A DNA stretch of 64,000 nucleotides from Microvirga sp. VF16 (GTDB lineage Bacteria > Pseudomonadota > Alphaproteobacteria > Rhizobiales > Beijerinckiaceae), in NCBI RefSeq assembly GCF_016864375.1, contig NZ_CP069354.1, positions 1,860,001 through 1,924,000 of the forward strand. Direction: 5' to 3'. The translations under genes and the position numbers were made by a program. Every line of letters starts with the position of its first letter. Within the stretch, counting starts at the first letter, position 1. The notes under the pieces were generated by a model that was not told the DNA's origin, ran no database searches, and saw only the letters and a list, made by a program, of their open reading frames with translations. This document shows, in pieces, positions 42,705 to 52,518 of the stretch.

Positions 42705-43709
42705 TTATTCGCTTTTTCCGAAGCGGTCTCGCCAGGCCGGTTGCGCGCCAGGATAGGGCAGGGCTGTCGCCTCGTAGATGCCACGCGCGATGGCGCGGGT
42801 GAGGCAGTCCGCGGCAAGGGCCGTCAGTTCCGTGAACTCCGCGGCTTCATCCTTGAGGGGCTTGCGGCCAATGGCTGCGGCGAAGATCGTGTCGCCGTCG
42901 AAGAGGGCGTGGGAGAAGCGTAAGGCTCGAGCTAGCCCCGCATGGGACGCAATGGCAAGCCGCTTGGCCTGAGCCTTGGTCAGAACGGCATCGGTGGCGA
43001 TGAGCGCGATGGTGGTGGCCGGTTGTGGTCCGCCCTTCCAGATGAGCTTGCGTTTCTCCGGATCGACGCGCTTAGGGTGCCCGTGCCCGCCAAACTCGCC
43101 GCCTTCCTCCAGGGCGCCAGCCCAGAAATGGGGACCGTTGCCGATCACGGCCGAAGCGATGCTGTTCACCACGACGAGAGCGCCAACCGTATGACCGGTG
43201 GAGGTCGTGGCGCTCGTTGAGCCCAAACCGCCCTTCAGGTTTGCCGTCGTGGCGCCGTATCCTCCGCCGGACGTGCCGAGTTCGAAGTCCAGGCCGGCTT
43301 GTTGGGCTGCCTCGTAGCCGAGTTCCCGATAGGGTGGATAGCGACCCCAATCCTTGTTGCCGCCGTTGATGAGATCGAAGATGGAGGCTTGAGAGACCAG
43401 GGGAACGAGAGCGTCCCTCACGGCAAAGCCGATCCCCTGTTCCCGTAAATAAGCCTGGACGCCGCTGGCCGCATCGAGACCGAAGGCGGAACCGCCGGAG
43501 AGCACGACGCCGTGGATGCCGGGCACCATCTTGTCCGGGTCGAGCAGATCGGTCTCGCGGGTAGCCGGGGCTCCGCCCATGGCAAAGACGGAGGTGACCG
43601 CAGGCTCATCGAAGAGAGCGACGGTCACGCCGGAACCGAGGATGGCATCGTGAGCATTGCCAATGCGAAGTCCGGCGACGTCGGTGATGAGATTGCGGCG
43701 CTGTGTCAT
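42705..43709 (-). CDS. P1-family peptidase (DmpA-like)
   Basis: A 334-residue protein of the P1 (DmpA/beta-peptidyl aminopeptidase) Ntn-hydrolase family. Motifs are LITDVAGLRIGNAHD at the N-terminus, GGAPATRETDLLDPDKMV, VLSGGSAFGLDAASGVQAYL, and the region around the expected autocleavage nucleophile, GSTSATTSTGHTVGALVVVNSIAS. The family cleaves itself into two chains and acts as an aminopeptidase. The start is at ATG 43709, and an upstream start at 43721 is possible. It converges on the LuxR-like gene with 2 bases between stops. Confidence 0.85.
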   Translation of the reverse strand: MTQRRNLITDVAGLRIGNAHDAILGSGVTVALFDEPAVTSVFAMGGAPATRETDLLDPDKMVPGIHGVVLSGGSAFGLDAASGVQAYLREQGIGFAVRDALVPLVSQASIFDLINGGNKDWGRYPPYRELGYEAAQQAGLDFELGTSGGGYGATTANLKGGLGSTSATTSTGHTVGALVVVNSIASAVIGNGPHFWAGALEEGGEFGGHGHPKRVDPEKRKLIWKGGPQPATTIALIATDAVLTKAQAKRLAIASHAGLARALRFSHALFDGDTIFAAAIGRKPLKDEAAEFTELTALAADCLTRAIARGIYEATALPYPGAQPAWRDRFGKSE

Positions 43710-43805
43710 GGGGCGAAGCAAACCGAAAATCGTCGCTCTTCACAAGCTGGAGAACCCGCCTTCCACCGCCTTTCTCAAGCGGACGCGAACGGATAGAAGG
43801 CTGTC

Positions 43806-44534
43806 ATGCTCAGTGTTTCTTATCCAGCCGCGGCGCTCGGCGGCCTCATCAGTTTCTTAAGTCCCTGCGTTCTGCCGCTGGTCCCGCCCTACCTGTCCTT
43901 CCTGGCCGGCACGACCTTCGACCGCCTGAGCGCGGGCGACGACCGCGCCGTCCGCCAGCGCGCGATGCTGGCGGCGCTCCTGTTCGTGGCGGGCTTCTCG
44001 ACGGTCTTCGTGCTCCTCGGCGCGACCGCTTCCGCCCTGGGCCAGGTCATCCGCCAATATCTCGATGTGTTGAGCACGGTAGCGGGTATCGCCATCATCG
44101 TGATGGGCCTGCATTTCCTTGGGCTGTTCCGCATCGGATTGTTCTATCGCGAGGCCCGGTTCAATGTGGCGAAACCAGTCGGCCTCTGGGGCGCCTATGT
44201 GATGGGCCTCGCCTTCGCCTTCGGCTGGACGCCCTGCATCGGTCCGGTCCTGGCGGCGATTCTGACCATGGCGGGCTCGGAGGACAGCGTGGCTCACGGA
44301 GCGCTGTTGCTGGCGGCCTATTCGGCAGGCTTGGGCATACCCTTCCTGCTCGCGGCCTTCGCCATGAAGCCTTTCGTGGCGCTCTTGAAGCGCATGCGCT
44401 CGCGCTTCGCCATGGTCGAAAAGGTCATGGGCGTGCTCCTCGTCCTGACCGGGATTGCGTTTCTCACCGGCTGGATCACCAACATGTCGTTCTGGCTTCT
44501 GGAGACCTTTCCGGCGCTCGGGCGGTTAGGATAG
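43806..44534 (+). CDS. ccdA: CcdA-type thiol:disulfide transmembrane protein
   Basis: A 242-residue inner-membrane protein with six predicted helices. Cysteines are in FLSPCVLPLVPPYLSFLAG (helix 1) and FGWTPCIGPVLAAIL (helix 4), the redox pair that passes electrons from thioredoxin to periplasmic apocytochrome c or other thiol proteins. The internal P-C motifs are diagnostic of CcdA/DsbD-beta. The start at ATG 43806 follows GATAGAAGGCTGTC. Confidence 0.9.
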   Translation: MLSVSYPAAALGGLISFLSPCVLPLVPPYLSFLAGTTFDRLSAGDDRAVRQRAMLAALLFVAGFSTVFVLLGATASALGQVIRQYLDVLSTVAGIAIIVMGLHFLGLFRIGLFYREARFNVAKPVGLWGAYVMGLAFAFGWTPCIGPVLAAILTMAGSEDSVAHGALLLAAYSAGLGIPFLLAAFAMKPFVALLKRMRSRFAMVEKVMGVLLVLTGIAFLTGWITNMSFWLLETFPALGRLG

Positions 44535-44605
44535 GTTGTCACAGGAATCGGGTCGTTCGACGAAGTATGACTTGCCATTCTGGTGATCTCACACGGAGAT
44601 CACCT

Positions 44606-45073
44606 ATGCCCTTCCAAGTCCGCGGCCTCGATGCCGAACCTTTCGCACCGCTCTTCGAACTGAATGAAGCTGACCTGAGGGCCATCGGCGCCAAGCGCGT
44701 TTATGCCGATGAGGCCGATGCTTATCCATGCCGGGTGTCCCTGACCCGGGTTGGAGTAGGGGAGGAGCTCCTGCTGCTCAACCACGCCCATCAGACGACA
44801 TCGACCTCACCGTACCGCGCGGCGGGACCAATCTTCGTTAGCCGCTATGCTAAGACGGGCACCTACCAGGATGAGTTGCCGCCGATGCTGCGTGATCGGC
44901 TCCTGTCTCTGCGCGCCTATGACGCCAACGCCTTCATCGTCGATGCCGAGGTCGCGGAAGGCGGTGACGTTCTGCAGGTGATCGAGCGGTTCTTCGCCAA
45001 TCCCGAGGTGGCGCATATCGATGCTCATTTCGCGAGGCGCGGCTGTTTTGCCGCCCGGGTCGAACGGGCCTGA
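44606..45073 (+). CDS. DUF1203 family protein
   Basis: A 155-residue cytoplasmic protein of unknown function. It starts MPFQVRGLDAEPFAPLFELNEADL, then RVYADEADAYPCRVSL, LLLNHAHQTTSTSPYRAAGPIFV and DANAFIVDAEVAEG, all typical of DUF1203. The ATG at 44606 follows CACGGAGATCACCT. The stop is directly adjacent to the stop of the ACT protein on the other strand. Confidence 0.85.
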   Translation: MPFQVRGLDAEPFAPLFELNEADLRAIGAKRVYADEADAYPCRVSLTRVGVGEELLLLNHAHQTTSTSPYRAAGPIFVSRYAKTGTYQDELPPMLRDRLLSLRAYDANAFIVDAEVAEGGDVLQVIERFFANPEVAHIDAHFARRGCFAARVERA

Positions 45074-45460
45074 TCAATCCTCGCTTCTGACCTCGTGTCC
45101 GGCGTCCCTGAGCGCGGCCACGGCTTTCTCCGCATCTTCCGCCTTCACCAGCACGTAATCGGTGCTGAAGGTGGACGTGGCGAAGATGCCGATGCTCGCC
45201 TTGGCCAAGGGGGTGAGGACGGAGGCCAGGATGCCCGGAACGCTGAAATCGAAACTCTGCTCGATCCGAAAGCAGCGCCAGCCTACATCGACCTCGGCAT
45301 CGGATCGAGCCTCATCGAGCGGACAGACGAGGGTCGTTTCCTCCGCCGCTTGAATCAGGAGCGAGAAGGGTCCCGGCGAAGGGGCCGTGACGGGCATGCC
45401 CGCCGGGAAGCGGCAGACCGCATAAGTGGCCTCGAGCAGCGATAAAGTCAGAGCTGGCAT
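45074..45460 (-). CDS. ACT domain protein
   Basis: A 128-residue protein with two ACT-like halves of the kind fused as CASTOR-type amino-acid sensors: ATYAVCRFPAGMPV...FSLLIQAAEETTLVCP, then WRCFRIEQSFDFSVPGILASVLTPLAKASIGIFATSTFSTDYVLVKAEDAEKAVAALRDAGH (in pieces). It probably binds an amino acid; the ligand is unknown. It lies upstream of, but not in, the liv operon, and is read in the same direction. Confidence 0.8.
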   Translation of the reverse strand: MPALTLSLLEATYAVCRFPAGMPVTAPSPGPFSLLIQAAEETTLVCPLDEARSDAEVDVGWRCFRIEQSFDFSVPGILASVLTPLAKASIGIFATSTFSTDYVLVKAEDAEKAVAALRDAGHEVRSED

Positions 45461-45496
45461 AATCCTGGCTGCTTTGAACGGGAGCTTTCATAAGAA

Positions 45497-45522
45497 AACC
45501 CGCCCTGTCGCCAGGGCGGGTT
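45497..45522 (-). terminator. Rho-independent terminator of the liv operon
   Basis: A perfect 11-bp stem AACCCGCCCTG / CAGGGCGGGTT with a TCGC loop. On the minus strand it is followed by TTCTTA after the TT pair. It lies 27 bases after the livK stop. Confidence 0.88.
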
Positions 45523-45549
45523 CCAATCATTGGCTTTCAGGCCAATCGA

Positions 45550-46677
45550 TTACATGGCGAGTTCGTTGCCAGAGTAGTCGATCTTGCCGTCGGCGCCCTT
45601 CTTCCAGACATACATGATGTAGTCCGGACGGGTGATGTCGCCCTTCTTGTCGAAGGAGATGTCGCCGATGACGGTCTTGAAGGGCTTGCCCGCCTTCATG
45701 ACGTCGGCAACCTTCTTGCCATCGGTGCTACCGGCCTGCTTCGCAGCCTCGGCCAGGATCTGGGCGGCGGCGTAGCTGTAGAGAGTGTAGGCCTCAGGCT
45801 CGAAGTTCTTGGCCTTGAACTTGGCCACGACGTCCTTCGCGTTCGGGTTCTTGCGCGGATCCGGCGAGAAGGTCATCAGAGTGCCGTCGGCACCCGGGCC
45901 GGCGATCGAGGTGAATTCGGCCGACACGATGCCGTCACCCGACATGAGCGGAGCGTTGAGGCCCTGGTCGCGCATCTGACGGATGATGAGGCCGGCTTCC
46001 GTGTGGAGGCCGCCGAAGTAGACGACGTCGACGCCAGCCTGCTTCAGCTTCGACACGAGAGCGGAATAGTCCTTCTCGCCCGGGTTCACGCCTTCATAGA
46101 CGACTTCCTTCAGACCCTTGGCGTTCATGGCCTTCTGGGTCTCGTCGGCAAGGCCCTTTCCATAGGGGGTCTTGTCGTGAACGACGGCGACCTTCTTGCC
46201 CTTGAACTTGTCGGCGAGATAGCTGCCGGCAACGAGGCCCTGCTGATCGTCACGACCGCAGGTGCGGAAGGTATTCCACAGGCCGCGCTCGGTGAATTGC
46301 GGGTTCGTCGAGGCCGGGGTGACCTGGACGATGCCGGCTTCCTCGTAGACCTGCGAGGACGGGATCGACACGCCGGAGTTGAAGTGGCCGACGACGAACT
46401 TCACGCCTTCAGCGGCGAACTTGTTCGCCACCGACACGCCCTGCTTCGGGTCGGACACGTCGTCGCCGATGACGATCTGCAGCTTCTGGCCATTGATGCC
46501 GCCGGCTGCGTTGATGTCTTCGACAGCCTGCTCGACGCCGTTCTTCAGCTGGGCGCCGAAAGCCGCGTTCGGGCCGGTGATGGGGCCAGCAACGCCGATC
46601 TTGATCTGGGCGCTGGCTGCGCTGGAGAAGGCGAGGCCAAGACCGAGGGCTACGCCGGTCAACAGCAGTTTTTTCAT
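45550..46677 (-). CDS. livK: Branched-chain amino acid ABC transporter, substrate-binding protein
   Basis: A 375-residue periplasmic binding protein. The ATG at 46677 follows GAGGAGTGACCTC and gives the signal peptide MKKLLLTGVALGLGLAFSSAASAQ. The mature part begins IKIGVAGPITGPNAAFGAQLKNG and has AVVHDKTPYGKGLADETQKAMNA, as in LivJ/LivK. It delivers Leu/Ile/Val-type substrates to LivHM. It is the last gene of the liv operon, about 127 bases after the DUF6867 gene, which allows extra expression from its own promoter or processing. Confidence 0.93.
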   Translation of the reverse strand: MKKLLLTGVALGLGLAFSSAASAQIKIGVAGPITGPNAAFGAQLKNGVEQAVEDINAAGGINGQKLQIVIGDDVSDPKQGVSVANKFAAEGVKFVVGHFNSGVSIPSSQVYEEAGIVQVTPASTNPQFTERGLWNTFRTCGRDDQQGLVAGSYLADKFKGKKVAVVHDKTPYGKGLADETQKAMNAKGLKEVVYEGVNPGEKDYSALVSKLKQAGVDVVYFGGLHTEAGLIIRQMRDQGLNAPLMSGDGIVSAEFTSIAGPGADGTLMTFSPDPRKNPNAKDVVAKFKAKNFEPEAYTLYSYAAAQILAEAAKQAGSTDGKKVADVMKAGKPFKTVIGDISFDKKGDITRPDYIMYVWKKGADGKIDYSGNELAM

Positions 46678-46803
46678 GAGGTCACTCCTCTGGGTGGTTT
46701 TATAGGCCCCCCTTCCTTGTGGGGCCGGTTTGACGGGATGCCCGTCATCCAAGGCAGCATCATGCTGGTTTTTAAGCGGATGTCACCTGGGAATCTTTTG
46801 GGC

Positions 46804-47165
46804 TTAGCCCTTGGTAGCAGACGCCTTTTCCCGCCAGGAAAACGGGCCGGTCCGCTCGTAGAGCCAGCGGTATTGGCTGGTCATCATCCGGGCCCGGCGG
46901 TACTGGAAACCGAGCGCCCCGATGATCAGAAGGACGATGGTGTCGACCGCATAATAATGGATCGACAGCAGCGTGCCTTCGAACAGCGCGAAGTGGATGA
47001 AGCGCACCGCCGCGCCGAGGATGAACAGGTAAAGGATCAGGGTCCAGAACGGCCGCCAGGTGACGGCGATGGCCCGGCCCGTCATCCAGGCCGCCCATCC
47101 GCCCATGACCACGGTGATGAGGAGAAAGAGCCAGATCGACGGCTCTTCGTAGAGGATGCCCTGCA

Positions 47166-47166
<1 letters not shown>
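46804..47166 (-). CDS. DUF6867-like inner-membrane protein in the liv operon
   Basis: A 120-residue membrane protein with three hydrophobic segments (IWLFLLITVVMGGWAAWMTG; WTLILYLFILGAAVRFIHFAL; YYAVDTIVLLIIGALGFQY). Small proteins like this recur inside liv operons of Hyphomicrobiales; I recall the family as DUF6867, not certain. Its start overlaps the livF stop by one base (TGATG), so it is translated with the transporter and may be an accessory subunit. Confidence 0.75.
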
Positions 47167-47938
<772 letters not shown>

Positions 47939-47942
<4 letters not shown>

Positions 47943-48781
47943 GCCCCGACCTCCGCTTCGACTTTCTCCACCTCGTCATCCGCCACGCCCAGGTAGGCGG
48001 CGATGACCTTGGGATCGTTTCTGACCTCGGAGGGCGCGCCGTCCGAGATTTTGGTGCCGTAATCGAGCACCACCACGTGATCCGAGATCTGCATCACGAC
48101 CGACATGTCGTGCTCGATCAGAAGGATCGAGGTCCCGTGATCCTTGCGGATGGAGAGCAGGAGCTCGTTGAGCTCATGCGACTCGCGCGGGTTGAGGCCC
48201 GCCGCAGGCTCGTCGAGGCAGAGCAGCAGCGGGTCCGTGCACATGGCGCGGGCGATCTCCAGACGGCGCTGGTCGCCGTAGGGCAGGTCGCCGGCCGGGT
48301 CGTCCGCCCGGTGGATCAGCCGGGCTTTCTCCAGCCAGAACTTGGCCTTCTCGATGGCCTCCTTCTCGGCCTTGCGATAGCCGCCGAGGCCGAGGACGCC
48401 GAGGAAGGTGAAGCCCGAGGCGATCATCAGCGGGTTGTGCTGGGCCACCAGCAGGTTCTCGAGCACGGTCATGCCGGAGAACAGGCGGATGTTCTGGAAG
48501 GTACGGGCAACCTTGCCCCTCCAGTTGATGTCAAAGCCCGGAAGCCGTTCCAGCAGCAGATGCGAGCCGTCGGGCTTGCGAAGGGCAATCATGCCCTCCG
48601 TCGGCTTGTAGAATCCGGTGATGCAGTTGAAGACCGTGGTCTTGCCTGCTCCGTTGGGGCCGATGAGCGCGGTGATGTCGCCGCGCCCGGCCTGGAAGGA
48701 GAGATCGTTGACGGCGACGAGGCCGCCGAAGCGCATCGTGAGATGCTGTACGTCGAGGATGGGATCCTGCAGCCAGCGCAT
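47939..48781 (-). CDS. livG: Branched-chain amino acid ABC transporter, ATPase LivG
   Basis: A 280-residue ATPase. Walker A is LIGPNGAGKTTVFNCITGFYKPTEG, the signature region is LPYGDQRRLEIARAM and Walker B is LLCLDEPAAGLNP, followed by ILLIEHDMSVVMQISDHVVVLDYG, the LivG-specific switch. The stop and livF start overlap by 4 bases, and its start overlaps the livM stop by one base. Confidence 0.95.
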
Positions 48782-50193
48782 TAGCCGTGTCCTTCCTTCA
48801 CGAGCGAGCCGGAAATGGCTTTGCGCTCTTTCAAGATCACCGAGGGTTCACGTTCCGAGATCAGGCCGCGCGGACGCCAGACCATCATCGCCACCATGCC
48901 GGCACCGAAGAGCAGCAGGCGGTACTCGTTCGGGTCGAAGCCCGATCCGAAGATGGCCTGGAGGAAGGTCAGGTTGCGCAGGATCTCGGGGCCGCCGACG
49001 AGCACGATGGCCGCAATCGCCACGCCGATCTGCGAGCCCATGCCGCCGAGCACCACGATGGCCAGGATGATCGCCGATTCCAGGAAGTTGAAGCTTTCCG
49101 GAGAGACGAAGCCCTGGCGGACTGCGAAGAACGAGCCGGCAAAGCCGCCGAACATGGCGCCGATGGCAAAGGCCGTCAGCTTGGTGTTCGTGGTGTTGAT
49201 GCCGAGAGACCGGCAGGCGATTTCGTCCTCACGCAGAGCTTCCCAGGCCCGACCAATCGGCAGCCTGCGCAGGCGCATGGTGACGAAGTTGGTGATCAGG
49301 GCCAGCACCAGGATCAGGTAATAGAGGAAGATGATCCTGTGCATGCCGTTGAATTCGAGCCCGAAGGTCTGCGCAAACCCGCCTTCACCCGCTGTGAACG
49401 GTATGCCGAAGAAGGTCGCGCGCGGGATCGAGGAGATGCCGGCGCCGCCATTGGTCAGATCCACCCAGTTGATGAGGACAAGGCGGACGATTTCACCGAA
49501 GGCCAGGGTGACGATGGCGAGATAATCGCCGCGCAGGCGCAGCACCGGGAAGCCGAGGATCATGCCCCAGAAGGCGGCGAGAATGCCGGCGAGCGGCAGG
49601 CAGATCCAGAACGACAGCCCGAACGTGGTCGAGAGCAGGGCATAGGAATAGGCCCCGACCGCGTAGAAGGCCACGTATCCCAGATCGAGCAGGCCAGCGA
49701 GCCCCACCACGATGTTCAGACCCCATCCGAGCATCACATAGGTGAGGATCAGGATGCCGAGATCGACCCAGTAACGGGATTCGTTCAATCCGCCTTGGAT
49801 CAGGTAGACCAGAAGCGGAAAAGCGAGCGCTATGCCAAGGAAGAAGGGGATAGCGAAGCGTGACACATGCTGGAAGGCGCTCGGCTCGGCATGAACCGGT
49901 TCCGTCGCCTGACGTGGGCTGGGCGTCGCCTGGCGATAGGCCCGCGACGCCGTGAAGGCGTGCAGGAACAGGCGCAGTCCGAAGACGATGGCACAGATGA
50001 TTGCGACCAGGCCCCAGCGGGGCGTGAGGAAGAGATCGGCACCGGACTGATCCGTCCTGTAGGCCAGGATCGGGATCGAGAGGCCCAACATGATCAGTGC
50101 GGTCTTGAAGGAATCCTTCAAGGCGGCGCGCAGGTCGAAGGTCCGCGTCGCGGCCTGGGTTTGGCCCGCGGTGGTGATGGAAGGAGCGTTCAT
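48781..50193 (-). CDS. livM: Branched-chain amino acid ABC transporter, permease LivM
   Basis: A 470-residue permease with an N-terminal extension of about 130 residues (two or more extra hydrophobic segments: [39 protein letters not shown]) before the conserved LivM core, with [48 protein letters not shown] and the EAA-like loop [37 protein letters not shown]. The extension is common in this lineage. It lies 13 bases after livH. Confidence 0.94.
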   Translation of the reverse strand: MNAPSITTAGQTQAATRTFDLRAALKDSFKTALIMLGLSIPILAYRTDQSGADLFLTPRWGLVAIICAIVFGLRLFLHAFTASRAYRQATPSPRQATEPVHAEPSAFQHVSRFAIPFFLGIALAFPLLVYLIQGGLNESRYWVDLGILILTYVMLGWGLNIVVGLAGLLDLGYVAFYAVGAYSYALLSTTFGLSFWICLPLAGILAAFWGMILGFPVLRLRGDYLAIVTLAFGEIVRLVLINWVDLTNGGAGISSIPRATFFGIPFTAGEGGFAQTFGLEFNGMHRIIFLYYLILVLALITNFVTMRLRRLPIGRAWEALREDEIACRSLGINTTNTKLTAFAIGAMFGGFAGSFFAVRQGFVSPESFNFLESAIILAIVVLGGMGSQIGVAIAAIVLVGGPEILRNLTFLQAIFGSGFDPNEYRLLLFGAGMVAMMVWRPRGLISEREPSVILKERKAISGSLVKEGHG

Positions 50194-50206
50194 GCTTTTA
50201 GGCTCC

Positions 50207-51127
<921 letters not shown>

Positions 51128-51225
51128 GTCCTACCCTTGCCCCTCTGGAATGGGGTCATTCTTGGGAAACACTGCAGGAAAGCACGACGTGCGAACGTCG
51201 CCAAGCCTGACGTAAGGTGCGCGTG

Positions 51226-51254
51226 TCTCTAGCAAACGGATTTTCGTTCGACAA
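51226..51254 (-). promoter_or_regulatory. Candidate promoter of the liv operon
   Basis: On the minus strand TTGTCG (51254-51249) and TAGAGA (51231-51226) are 17 bp apart, close to a housekeeping -35/-10 pair. The start point would be about 95 bases upstream of livH. It is motif-based and unproven. The rest of 51128-51429 shows no gene. Confidence 0.4.
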
Positions 51255-51429
51255 CTTTCTGTTAAGTTTCCTATTACCTCTTATGATGGAATAAGCGGCA
51301 GGAACAGCTGCAATACTGGGCAAGTCCAATTTTGCCTACTGCTTCCAAAGGATAAGACCGAGGCCCATATGGTTCTGAGCAGCCTTGTGCTCGGCCTGAA
51401 AAGAGTGGAAGAGGCTTGTCCGGATCACG

Positions 51430-51957
51430 ATGTTGAAGTCTCAAGCCACTCCCAATTCAGCCACCGCAGATGACACCAGCCCCGATGCTGTTCTCTTCAG
51501 GGAGGGCATGAGCCGGGCGGCCGCGGCCGTTCACGTGGTCACGACTGATGGCTCGGCCGGACGCGCGGGCTTTACGGCGACCGCTGTCACCCCTGTGACG
51601 GACAGCCCAGCTTCGCTTCTGGTCTGCGTCAATACCGCCTCACGGTCGGCGCAGGCGCTCCTGGCCAACCGGGTTTTCTGCGTGAATACCTTGAGTGCTG
51701 AGGATCTGGCGCTCGCTGACGTCTTCGCGGGCCGCTCCGGTCTTCAAGGGCAGGAGCGCTTCACAGTCGGTCAGTGGGAAAGGTTGGAGACGGGTTCGCC
51801 CGCCCTGACAACGAGCCTCGTTTCCTTCGATTGCCGCATCAGCGATGCCCGGGTCGTTGCGACCCACCATGTCATCATCGGCGAGATCGTCCGCATCCGG
51901 CTTGGCGAACAGAAGCCCACCCTGGTCTATCAGGGACGTCACTACCACCAGCTCTGA
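51430..51957 (+). CDS. Flavin reductase domain protein
   Basis: A 175-residue flavin reductase of the HpaC/RutF group. MSRAAAAVHVVTTDGSAGRAGFTATAVTPVTDSPASLLVCVNTASRSAQALLANRVFCVNTLSAEDLALADVFAG (in pieces) and HVIIGEIVRIRLGEQKPTLVYQGRHYHQL are typical. It would supply reduced FMN or FAD to a partner monooxygenase. No such partner lies next to it. The first 25 residues are disordered-looking. Divergent from livH with a 302-bp gap. Confidence 0.85.
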   Translation: MLKSQATPNSATADDTSPDAVLFREGMSRAAAAVHVVTTDGSAGRAGFTATAVTPVTDSPASLLVCVNTASRSAQALLANRVFCVNTLSAEDLALADVFAGRSGLQGQERFTVGQWERLETGSPALTTSLVSFDCRISDARVVATHHVIIGEIVRIRLGEQKPTLVYQGRHYHQL

Positions 51958-51978
51958 AATCTGTGGACACATGACAGA

Positions 51979-52147
51979 GAGGCCTCCCCACCCGCCGTTT
52001 CCAGCAAATGAGGAGGCCTCCCGGTCCTGAAGGCCAACAGGATAGCCTTCAGAAGGGCAATGATCGGGAGGGCGGAGAGTTTCAGCTTGGCCGACAGCTA
52101 AGTCCGCACAAAGAAAAAGCCCTTCACGAGGGGCGGTGAAGGGCTTT
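51979..52147. other. Three successive hairpins after the flavin reductase gene
   Basis: Within the 561-bp gap before the sensor kinase there are three dyads: GAGGCCTCC (51979-51987) / GGAGGCCTC (52012-52020); CTGAAGGC (52027-52034) / GCCTTCAG (52045-52052); AAAGCCCTTCAC (52116-52127) / GTGAAGGGCTTT (52136-52147). The last, on the minus strand, is followed by TTCTTTG after a T-run, so it is terminator-like for a leftward transcript. No gene on that strand is evident. The remainder of the gap has nothing I can support. Confidence 0.5.
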
Positions 52148-52518
52148 GAGGGTCTCGAAGACCTGGGGGCATTTGGTCTTCGTGAGGAAGTAATGCTGTC
52201 AGGAGATATTAGTTCCGCAGGTGATGGGCGAAGAATCCGTCCAGGGCTGAGGCAGATGGCCTGGAAACCCTCATGCGGCATGCGAATCCCGGCAGGGACC
52301 GGGTCCCGGCTTGCGGGCAATTCCGTCATCTCTTGATCGCCTACCCATGGGCCTTATGTTTCCAGGTTGCATCACGACGCAATCCGTCGAGCCAAAAGGC
52401 AGGGAATGTCCGCGAGACCGCAAAGATCCATTCTTGTCTTGACCTCGGACGCTGCTCATCGGGTTCGTTCCTGCCAGGCAACCGAGGCGGTAAACTCTTG
52501 TCGTCGGACATCCGTCCG

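Noticed and set aside
43703..45073. 456-codon open frame spanning ccdA and DUF1203
   Set aside because: Its second half is the DUF1203 gene in frame, but the first half is the wrong frame of ccdA and lacks domain sense. The DUF1203 gene has its own ATG and ribosome site at 44606.
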